Shown one piece after another: positions 27,001-39,000 of a stretch of 64,000 nt of DNA (position 1 is its first letter; each line of letters starts with the position of its first letter). A program made the translations under genes and the position numbers. The notes under the pieces are model-generated. The model saw nothing but the letters and a program-made list of their open reading frames with translations. It made no database searches and was not told the DNA's origin. This stretch comes from Acanthaster planci (taxonomy: Eukaryota > Echinodermata > Asteroidea > Valvatida > Acanthasteridae), in NCBI RefSeq assembly GCF_001949145.1, contig NW_019091385.1:3264059-3328058 (forward strand), in the 5' to 3' direction.

Positions 27001-30000
27001 ACCGTGACCTCGGGAATGCGTTAAAGATTTCGAAATCCGCCTCTTCCCCTCCAAAAACAAAAACAAAATTGTTCTCAATAAAGCACGCTGTTTTAAAGAT
27101 GCATTCCCTTAACCTCGTGTTTCATAAGTCTTGTGGGAACATTTTTTCTCAAACTTGAGTCCGTTCTCTCCATTAGTGAGGGACACAGAACAGGATAACG
27201 TCTAGCACCCGGATCATCACTGCGGGTTTCCTAAGAAGAAAGTGGTGCGATACTAGACTTGCAACAATCAAAATGGCGTGTCTGATGTTCCCTTTTATCA
27301 ATTGTATGGACCCTCAAGCCAGTTTTAGGATCTCCATTACGTCTGACTTGAGGCCCCATGAAAAAACGGCGACTACCGAGGGATTTCACATTAGCGCCGT
27401 CTGCGCATATCCGCATTTAAACCGAGGCTCCCCGTGTTGAACTTAGTCGCGCGCACCCGCGGAGTCGACACAGTACATGTAGTATCTGGTTCGTAAGTGT
27501 GACGCCACTTCAGTTTAAACCACGCCTACTGCACATGCAGGTACACGACCATCGCAGGTACGTTAGTTCGCTGTAAATTGCCGTTATTTTTCTTTTGATT
27601 TTACATGTCGAGTCATGTCATCCTGAAAGATTCTTCCACAAAAACTTGCAGCTTGAAGAGTCTGAATTTAACATACCTTCATGTATTTTGTGTCTTGACT
27701 CCTTACTTTCAGTCGTCTGATCGCATTAAGAATTGAAGCTGGTACATACAGCCTCGTTTTCAAACACAGAAGTGCGCAGATCGACGTTAAAAGCGTCGTA
27801 TTGGGATCCCTCTGTAGTGACTCTCGTCAATGCGTTCCTCACTGTGCCGGAAGATATTGGCAGCCAAGACAAGATATATTAAAGTGGCTGGATTGAACGG
27901 CCATAATCGCGGCGGCACCATAAGGTTGTGAATCCAAAAAAAGACGAATTAGCCGACGTCTACCGGCCATTAGGTGCCCTGCTGTCCCTAGCGACCTGGC
28001 CCAACAGTCGTTACCCAGCGCGGTTCACTCTCGGTCTTCTTTCATTTCCCCCAACCTGCACTGACATTTATCAGCATTTGGGACCTATTCCGTCAAGGGG
28101 TTTGCGGCCAATTTTCTACTGCTGGTCCATTCAATCCTGAACTGTAATTAGAGAACTCCGTGCCAAAAAAGAGCCAAAATTGCGCTCACACTCGTCTGAC
28201 TTCGACAGATTTTAGCTTAAAAGCGTCTTGGTCGTAAATTCCAGGGGGATACTTGCAATTTTATGCCCCTGACTTTTTGACCAGGGGAGTGGGCTATTGA
28301 TTCATCTCCCACTATTTCGTGGTGACACAAAATTAAGGGGGATTCTGAAGAATTCTTCGGACTCCCAACAACCAGAATGTATTCAATAGCACTCAAAGGG
28401 GGAGAACATTACTTTTTAAGGCCATAAATACGCCTTCTGGATGCAAGGTTTAATACAGTATCATGAACGTCGCCCTGTAGTGTGATAAGGTGTCAGGACC
28501 CTCCCCCCGCCTTCAAATTCCCCCTGCCGGGTAAGTCATCCCCCACAACCCCCCATCCTCCCCCCTCCCCGTCCCGTCGATTGGAATAATATGGATGAGA
28601 AGAATTAAAGACAGGGTCATGTGAACGATCCCATGTTATCTTCTCCAGAGCCAGGACTTCAAATGCCAATAACTTTCATATCAGAATTCAGGTCCTATCT
28701 CGATTTCCCAATCCAAACACTGACTTCAACTTTCCCCACGCATCCCTGTATTAGCAGAAGTGACTACGCTTGCTACAAAACCGAATCTTCGTTGGAATCC
28801 TTGACATGATCCCCTCTCAAGGACTAAGCCCAAGTCCCTGTTTATATAATCATGGGACCCGACCGTTACACCGTTAATCTGTCCCTGACCTGATCATTAT
28901 ACCAAAACTGAGGTTTTGTGAGCTCGTTTGTCCGCTCATCGTTGGTTACTGTAGTTACAACTAAAAGTGTGACTCTTTCCATTGACCAAAAACCTGCTCA
29001 CAAACTTCATCTTTAGCGTTTCCAGCTGCGATGCCAGATCACTTAAGACTACTTGGTAACTATATATTCAGTCCACATCCTGCGCATCTGTTTGAAGAAC
29101 ACTTCAAAGCGCGTTATAAATCAATAACTCACCACACCTCTCTTAGAGGTTGTTTGTGAGAGCTTGGCTTACTGTGTAGGGCACCCTTGGTTTCGTAATG
29201 AGGCGATGTGCGACTCGTTGAGCTAGCGGATTAAGGGCTAAATAGTTTGGTTTCCGGGTTCTCCGCCGGTCATTAATAAAGCGTTAATGTTGTACACGCG
29301 GGTTATTACCGGTGAACTCTGGGGCCCCCCGCCTCATATAGGCTTTACCAGCACAAATCATTATTTGATGGACTGGGACAATTCGTCTCCAGGGTAGATT
29401 TCCGTTGAGTGTATCGTGAGTTTTATTGTCCATCCGAGTTGGCCTTTCCGGTTTCGCTATGCGCACACCGTTATCTACGTCAGCTCTGTTTGCGACGCTG
29501 TTCATGAGGAATGCCAGTGTTAGTGCTAGGCCTCTTGAATCCTCGCTTGAATCTGAATGAGCTGCCATGGCTGTGTCGCTCAGAGATTACCTCCTTGAGA
29601 CCGCCTCTCACCCTGGCTTTGTGTCATTTATTAATTTGAATTGGACCCATTTCAGGGGGGTGTTTGAGATACAAAGGTGCACGACAAGCGCAAAAGAGGT
29701 TCATTCCAAAGAAAGCATTACTCATCCTTTTGACAAGGATGAGTTTAAATTCTCCACAAGTCAAGTGTTTTCTATTACCTTCTGCTGAATGATTCATCTT
29801 TTCTTTCCTGCAGAAACCCTGACACAAAATTATGGTGGCGGCATAGAACAAAAGCACGAGGAACTGTTTAAGTCCTTTAATTCATTACCAATTATAAAGC
29901 TTCGTGACACTCAGATTTATACAGGATGAATAATTTTTAGTTGTCATTAAAGATGACATGATTCCATTTGCCCGGTTTTATTCAAAATGGTGACCCAATA

Positions 30001-33000
30001 AAGAGGTACGTGGTGCGTGGGCATCTGAAGTCAAGTTCGATCAGAGACTTAGCTAACAACTGGTCATAATGTGTTGTGCATATCTTTTGTGTAGACGTTA
30101 CCAGGGAAATTCGAACAGTCATCGACGGATAGTCTCTGACCGAACTTAAAAAAGTTGGGATGCAAATAGTCTGTGCGATACGGCATAGGTAGGCTTCCCT
30201 CAAAACAAAAATATGTGCTGAGGATTGTGAAGATTTAACAAGGCACAAGCTTCACGGAATTGTAGAATTGAAAACATTTTAGAAAATAAACTCAGTTCGT
30301 GTAGAACTGCAAGTAAAAACCGGTTCGTACTCCACGCGAAAGCGAACGCGACTTTGTGACATCAGATCAAATTCGTTAAAGTTGAACACATTTCGACTCG
30401 AGCGAAATTTCCCTGCAAAATTTTCGTGACGTCAAATTCGTTTCATTTCGCTTTCGCCTGAAGTATATGAACCGCGGCCCTAAAACAAAAACCATTTGCA
30501 GATGTCCAACACTGGCCTTTCTTTCGACCCTAAGTGTTTTGCAGAACTGATCGGCTGATTGCAACACAATTTTAAATTCTCTCCTTTCTACCATCTCCTT
30601 CCCAGGAATTCAGCATGGATGTCTTCTTCCGACAGCGCTGGACCGACCCCCGCCTCAGGTTCAACAGCACCTCGGTGGAGATGCTGCCGCTCAACACGAT
30701 CATGCTGGAGTCCATTTGGTACCCAGACACCTACTTCTTCAACGGCCGGCGGAGCAAGCGCCACACCGTGACCACACCCAACCGCCTGTTCCGCATCTCG
30801 CCGGAGGGCAAGGTGCTCTATACACAGCGGTGAGGCGGGAACTTGTCTTTGAGCAGATCATCATGAAACTTAGCAGCCTTGGGCTGCATCCCAATCTCTT
30901 GCCTAGAGCTAGGTCTAGGTCTTCACTCCATTGAAAAAGCGTGGAGACGCGTAGACAATAGATCTAGCCGTAGCCCAGGAAGCCCGTTTCGGAAACAGCC
31001 CTCATAATATCATGTGTTGAAATGTGTCTCTTTGCACCATCAGAGTTTTCACGAGCTTGTGAAGGAAAGCACTGAAAAGTATGACACGTGTTGAGTTTAT
31101 ACCATCATCGAAACACTTGCAGATGGAATTAATATACAGTGTATCTAAAGATGTAAGTAAAGAAAGCAAGTAGATCGTGAGTGTGAGAATGGTTCTAAAA
31201 TTGCAAGTATCAGTAACGACTGAAAATACCTGCCGTAATGGGCAACCCCTTCAGGAGAGCAATGCCGCTGTGGCTCGCTAATTGCATCACATAATTAAAT
31301 CACATTATCGTCACTAAGAGGAATGGAATGTTGAAATCTGATAGCATCTGCAAAATGTTCTCAGCCTCACAATCATAGTCCTAGACTTAATCATGGAACT
31401 TTAGACCGTGGCCTAGTGTTTGCAAAGGCTCGTTCAGTCTGGCTGAAGTTGTGCGCACTTTCATCAATCATTTGTCCCACTTGAAGCTTTGATGTCTCAT
31501 TCGCAGTTTGTTTGTGTGTAGGGGGCTATGCAATGTATGTTCCGGAGTTCGGTAATATTCTTAATAACATCCACAGGCTGTGCAAGAGTTGGTAAACATC
31601 AGGCATGGTCTGGATTTACCTTCGTAGGATATGAACGCATTGAAGTGAATATACACCCCTCAGTCACAGCAGTTCATTGAACTTTAATTTCCCTCATGTT
31701 GCTCGCTTCCTGACGTGTGTTTCTGAGTCCAGAACATCAATATCAGGAAAATTGGGCAAAGACAGGTGAACGATTGATCGAAATAACTCTAATGCCTTCG
31801 TGGCATTACTGCAAAGACTACCATACGGCAGCGACGAAATAACAGCTGACATTTTGCCAAGTGCTTCAGTGTTAATCTCTCTCATGATAGAGTCCTATAA
31901 GGTTTGGTTGGAGGCGTTGAGCAATCACAATTCCATTATAGCGCTTCGTCCGCTTTATGCATCCAGTTGAATTTGCTCCCTTTCGATTTGTCCAAGAACC
32001 CTTGGGGTGGGTTTTGCTCGTGATGGACCCCAGCCAAACACGAGGCCCTAACAAAAGGGTCTTTTTAGAAGGACAGAAGGATTTGGGGATAGAGACGGTA
32101 TTACCCATATAGTAGTGCCAACTGACTGTAAAAATGACTGCGAATTGATTCTGAGTAGTCGATGAGCTCCGATGGGACGAAGGGAGACAGAGCGTCCCGT
32201 ACAGCCACCGGCGTGCTAGACCCTCTGCTGACACGGGCCGCGATTCATCACGGGAACCGGGAGGGTCCTCGCACTACTGGCGCACTTTTATTAATCCCAC
32301 CGAGGAGATTTGCCCCAAAGTACAGAAATCTGGCTCAAGCCAGGTGGGCTCAGCACACCCGGCCGGTTTAGTTTTAATATTGCATCTTCTTGCCAGGCCC
32401 TTGAGGGACTGCGCAGTGACAGGCAAGCCCCCTTGCCAATAGCGGAGAAAAATTTTAACCAGCCTTAAACTCAGTACTCACTGTACACGAAAAGTACGAC
32501 TAGCCGACGCATTGCAGTCAAGATAGTAGAAATGGCAGACTTTGTTAAACTCCCTACTATTAATGTTAGCGCGGCTATGAATGTTCCCGGCACGTGAAAT
32601 TGATGTTCAAAGTGCCGATGATCCATGGCCATTAACAACGTAAATTTGTAGTCCAGTTACACACACAAACATTGGTTGTGATTTCCCGAAGATTACATAT
32701 GTCGTTTGCCCCGGGGTATTTGTCTGAAATAAGGTGAAATCGAAAATAAAAAAAATTGTTGCGTTCAGAACGCATTTAATGTCTCTTGTGCACCTGTCAC
32801 CATTATTGGCATTTGCAGTCTGCAAGGAAATCTATTTAAGGACGAGCAAGATTTTAAATCAGCCATATCCTTGTTGTTTTTGTCCTACTATCTGTCAATT
32901 TTCATTTCACTTGGACGTACTTGATTCCTGCTGGTCGACTGTTCCATCTTGAGAGCGTCTGCGCATGAGGGCGCCATTCCGAAACATTTACGAGCATGTT

Positions 33001-36000
33001 TTTTTGCGCCCGCAAAACACCCGGATTTCGGGATCTAGTTTTGAGTGTAGCTGCAATCGACGGAAACAACAGAACCGTATGCTGCAAATTATCGGCTATT
33101 GGTTGCGTGTTTCTTGTGGTCTTTCTGTATCGTGACGTCTTCCATTCGCTTGTCATTAATGGCATAGGATTCGTTGCATTGAAGGCATCTGTCCTTTCCA
33201 TGTAAAACACAGCAATATTTTGTCTACCTAGTTTCGCGTTTATTCGACGACTTTTCAATGACAGTTGTTTTCTTATTAATTTTCAGTCTGACCTTAAAAG
33301 CAGAATGCATCATGAACTTGGCAAAGTATCCAATGGACACACAAGTCTGTCCGCTACACTTTGGAAGCAGTAAGTATGTACTATTATGGACATTTTGATC
33401 ATGGAAAGAGACCATATGCAACCATGCAAAGACTCTTTTAACCGGTACACATTATTTGAGGTTATTTTCGACAACGTTTGTCAGTGAGTACACTTAAGAG
33501 GAGGTTTAGCCCTTCCTAGTGCGATGTGAAGGGGTAGCAACTGGAACGGAATAGCTGGGGGCGTGCCTAATGTTTTCGGGTGACTGAATTTGTATAGAAA
33601 CGCTGTCGTTCTGGCAAAATGTTGGCCGGTAGCTTTAAAAGGGAATGTGTGGTTTTAAGAATTTGTCATTTAGGCAAGCTTTGATCACGTTTCAACCAGA
33701 ATTCCCCAAAATCTAAGAAAACTGCGCGACATAACTTCACGGATAGAACTGTGGTGACAGTGTGTAGAGGTATGAGCGTGTCATACCTTCAGTAACCTCG
33801 GAATCTTATCTCGTTGACTTAGTCCAATACTGCAAATTCGCACAACCAGAAAATGACATTCACAATGCCTTGTGAAAATGTTACAGAAAATCCAACTACA
33901 TTAGTTTCATCGAGATATCACCAGAGATCGTATCATGCCTCAATCAAAGCAATGGCACTCAACAAAATGGCTCCAGTTATGGAAGTGGGCGCACTGCGGA
34001 TAATCCTCTAATCCGATTAAGCCGAATGCCCCTTTTTGGCGCTTTTTTCTCTCTCTCCAAGTGGGGAGAGAAGCAACGGAGATTTTTTCCCGCGCAAAGC
34101 GACAGGGGGCTATTTACACTAATGCTACAAGAGGGAAGCCTAACATGTTGTTGTCACGCACGACCCCAGTCTTGTTTTCGAAGCACTTAGCACTGATTAG
34201 CAATCAGACCGGAACTGAACTCTTCCTTTTTCACCCCAAGGCGCATGGGATATAAAGATGTTTATTTGCTGTGTTGTATTTTGGTGTTTTGTCAAGTTAT
34301 TCAGCGTGTCCTGAGCTGCGCCCTTTCTGACAAGTGGGTTAAGAACCCCTGGCATCCCACTAATAAGATATTAACTTAATGTTGCAAAAACCTAGATGCA
34401 TTGTATCAGTCTTTCTTCTTTTTTATAATTTAACTAGATTTATTTCTAGTTAAACAATTAACAAAGATCATTTTAAAGCCAACACTGAATGGGAAAATGC
34501 CATCATCTTTAATGGCTAAGTAGAATTCTGTCATGTATAAAATGCAATAGAAGTCCTTCATGCAACTTCAAAATTGACGTGTGTGACGTGCTACTTTCTG
34601 ACAATCGAAACTTATCTCTAAGGTTGTGGAAAAAATTGTGCATATGGAAACTGATGACAACACCTTAAATGTGATACTAGTATGACCAAAGCAATTTCCT
34701 TGCTCAAAGAAAGCAAACCTGAATGTGTTAAAATTGCTTATTTTAATCCGATACGCGTGTAAGTTGAATTTTTCAGACATACTCTTTTGGTCACTTCGAT
34801 TTCTCTGAAGTGCATTGACTAAGAAAAAGATTTATAGCGATAATTGCGTGCAAAGTAGTGAAATTCCATTGATAACTTGCTATTGCCAATGACTAGCGCC
34901 CTTCACTGCTCATAGTATAGGAAGTGCTTCCTGAAGACATCTTATTGTATATACTGATTCCTAAAGATCCGTGTTAACAATTAATCAGTAGGGTTGGTAT
35001 GGGATAACACCTAAAACCTGAATAAAATCTTGCCACTTTATTAAGCACAAAAAAGTTTTTGAAGAAATGTGAAGGGGACTCTGCTTTGCTGCCTCCGTTC
35101 CGCAGACAGTTACTCTGAGGAGGACGTGGTGTACCGCTGGCTACACGAGCCTGAGAACGCTTCGGCCTCCGTCGAGGTGTCCGAGGACCTCCGCTTCTCG
35201 CAGTTCTCGCTTCAGACGTGGAAAGCCGAGAGAAGCGTCAAGGTATCCGACCGCATAGGTTAGTTACGGGACAACACGCGTCCGTTAACTGTCCTCACTC
35301 TAATTTGAAAATGCTGGTTTTGCACAATGATTCTGTTCGCTGCTGCTGAAAGCTGGCAACAAGTTGAGCTTCGAAGCAACACACGAAGTAGACAGCTTAG
35401 TCTGGAACCATGCAATACACATTATAGACTGTCAATTTATAATACTTCGAGTAGAGATCCTTGCTGATTAGGATTAGCTGAATCCAAGGAAGTGTAAGGA
35501 TGTGATTTGGTACATTTTACCCGTTCATGATAGTGACCCAAAATAGATAAAAAATGTATATGAAGTCATAACATTTTAGTTGATTATATATTTCTTTGTC
35601 TAAAGGTAACCGGACTCAGCTGACGGTGAACTTTCACCTGGCCCGTCACGCTGGTTTTTTTGTCATCTCGACTTACATTCCCTGCGTGTTGCTGGTCGTT
35701 CTTTCCTGGGTCTCGTTCTGGCTGAACAGGGAGGCCACACCCGCTCGGGTTGCGCTCTGTGAGTTTAACATTGTGCTTCACAAGCCTTTTGCATTGTACC
35801 GGTGATATCGCTTTTGTTCTTCCAGGTCAGAGAGAGTTGAGTTCATTTTTAAGAGAGTGCAGTTTCGGCTTCTGGGTTGTTGACATTTTCTGGACCTCCT
35901 GAAAAGAGATTCCTTTTGTCGTTGGGCGGGGGGACGGCATCCATAACTTAGAGACTAGGCCTATCGTTAAATAGGCAATTCCCCGATAAACTTTTCAGAG

Positions 36001-39000
36001 TTATAAAGAAGTTATTAAACGATAACAATCAGCTCTCTTCAATGTCCCATCTTTCCTATCTCTTACCCCTAATGGCCTTCAACTTCAAGCCAAGAATCTA
36101 AAAGAAAATTTGTCGTTCCACAAGGACAACCCGAAAGAGGTTTGAATTCCGCAGGGGTACAGTGCGCGCCAACACGGAAATGAGCCGACCAAGCCCGCGA
36201 AGCGAGCCTGCCCAACTTGCCACGTGAGGCACGCTTGATTCGGCAGGGTCTGGATAATTGCAAATTAATATCATCCCTCTCGCGGGCGAACGCCTGACTA
36301 GAGCCCCGATTACTGCTGGTCCCGTGGCTGCAAATAATACGATCATCACGAGATGTGTAAGGCCAATACCACGAAGGAGCCCACAAGGCGCTGGGCTTGG
36401 TGATAGACCGATTAAACCTAACCTCTTTAATAGAAAGCGAACGTGATGTCAAAATCCCCGTGGAGCTGTCCTGGTTAATGTCATTTTATGAACTTGGCAA
36501 AAGTTGATCAAATTTATGATTTTGGGATTGTTTGCGATCTCCTGAACCGTTTGAATTAGCGTTATGCTCAAAGTTGTCATTTTTCGGTCAGTGAAAAGAT
36601 TAGTAGGTAAATATGTTTTATTGAAAAAGGTTTTTGCAAAACTGATTTCTTAGCATTGAGGTCACCCTATGAAATGAAAAGAAATCAGCTTTAAATTGAC
36701 GTATTTGATTGGCAATTTTATAGAACTTAAGAGGGCGGAAGACCCAATAAATTTGACGAATCATTTGATTTCTCAAGACGCGTCGTGTGCGCTTCTGTGC
36801 AAGTTCTTAATTGCAACACAGGCATTTGCCATAACTTGGCTTCGACTACAGCTGTGACTTAAAATAGGGCCCCATATTTTTCCCCAACCAGAGAAACGTA
36901 CCATAATGTCTTTCGCTGCCAGCTTCATCGAGCTCGACATTCACACTTTAGGCCTACCTTCCTGAAAAGTGCGATGATCTTCATCGCTTGGGTGACGCAT
37001 GGCCAGTGTAACTATTGCGTGCGGGTGTGAACACATTGGAAATTAAACGTACACAACCTCAGCGCCTGACTTGCACCTTTGCCTCACAAATTCGCCCGAT
37101 TGCCTTACCCCGAGGGAACAAGTCATCGTGCCCCTCGGGCGAATACCGGTGAGGCTTGTGCCCAAACAAGCGAGCTATAAGTATCCATCTTCCCGATCAC
37201 CTGCCCTAAGTGAAACAATTAAGTTGGGTCTTTAGCGCTGTCCGGTGCTTCTCCTATTTTTATCCCTATCGTCAGTAGTGCACTTTTGAAAGTGATATGC
37301 TATCACCTCGCGGATCGATCGCTTTGAACGACGGAGTTTACTTGCCTTGCTCTCCGTGATACATCCTTTATCATCTTCCACTTACTTTGATTCTAAGTGC
37401 CAAATAAAATTATTACCTAGACGCCTCGTCGCACTGTCTTTTTTATTCTTCTTATCAAAACAAATTGTTCAAGTGAAAAAATCCCTTTTGATTTGTACGA
37501 TCATTGTATGATTAAATTTTCTTGTACATGGCTTCTGTCATGCTCTCTTGTGTTCGAGCGGAGCTACATTACGGCAGAGAAGCTTTATCGAATCTGCACT
37601 TTGTGAGAAAGGTTAAGATATTACCTCTTGTTTTTTAGGAAAGCGCCTCATGGGAGTGAATGCTTCATATAAATTCCGCAATAAATTTTCCTCGATGTCT
37701 TGATATTGCCACTAGGCAACAAATTTGCCTTTGACTTGACGTTTTAAACTTATCTTTCCATTTAAAGCCAGTTTTAAAAGAAGGTTCTTCTGCTTGAGCG
37801 TTTGTTTAAGCTTTGAAATGTGTGAGTAAAAGGTATAATTCTGGATTCAAAGCGAGTTCATGTCTCTTGGCAAAGTGAAGTGCCTTCCATTGATCAAACT
37901 GTGAATTGATTCCCACAAGTTGTTTGCGATATGTTGCCTCAGCAAAGTGACCTGCGTTGGATAAAGATTGAAGAGATAGCATCTAACACACGAAAAACCC
38001 AAAGATTGTATATTGGCATTTCCAATATAGTTACCTAACCGAACGGCACCTTTGGTAGAACCCCTTACAACGGTCAGAATAGGTGAAACAGAAACATTTG
38101 AAAGTAGATTTTAGGAATATTTTAGGAATATATCAAATTTGACACCATTTGCCAACAACGCACAGCGGACACCACCAACCACTCAGGTACGGTCGCCTCT
38201 GTTGGACAATTGTGGTGGACTTGGTCTTGAAACCCTTTACCCGCACAGTTGTCCTTTGCGTACTGTTAAATCTGCAAGAGACTTTAGTGCGAGATAAATT
38301 CCCAGCCTGGGGGTGTTTCTGCTATTTGAAGGAAAATGAATTGTATCTGGCTGTGTCTGTTTCCCCGTCTTGGATATCCCAATTTTGTACTGTCATTATA
38401 GAGGAAAAAACTTACAGTAATTGTCGTGACTTAATCCTACGCTGCAGTTCGTGTGTCCAATGCACGACTTGTGTTGTCACGGACTAAAAGCTTCGGCCCA
38501 CGGCGACAGGAGAGTTTGTTATTCCGAAACGTCCCCCTGTTCGTTCTTGGTATATCAGTTACTTTTGGGGGGACTTTCAGAGGAAACACCTCGAAGAAAT
38601 TTCACAAATATGGACGACAGTCTTGAAAAAGATTTTAGTTGTCGCTTTTCTTGAGGCGAATTTTATTTTGAGTATTTTTAACGTGTAATAGAACGGATGA
38701 CATCCTCCGTGGTAGTAATAAACTTCACTTCAAGAGATAGAATGTGTTAGCTTTTAAAGATAGAATGTGTATAATGGGAAATAGTAGATTTTACAAAGTG
38801 AAGCACTGTGAAAGGTGAAGGTGAACTTACGTTTGCAAGACCAGGACCAATGTGAAAATCATCTTCACTTACATACGGGCTCATAACTAAACGAGCTAAA
38901 TAGGTGGTGTTGACAAATTTTAGGATAATTATGAAAACTCTGCTGTTTAGGCGAGGTGGTCACAAAAAATATCTCTGCATCTTCCGGCTTTGCATTTCAA

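Noticed and set aside
36069-36452. 127-codon minus-strand frame in intron 7
   Set aside because: No recognisable domain; better explained as a GC-richer regulatory island.
38149-38487. 112-codon frame with many Cys in intron 7
   Set aside because: Inside a well-supported intron, no domain and no splice sites in a matching phase.
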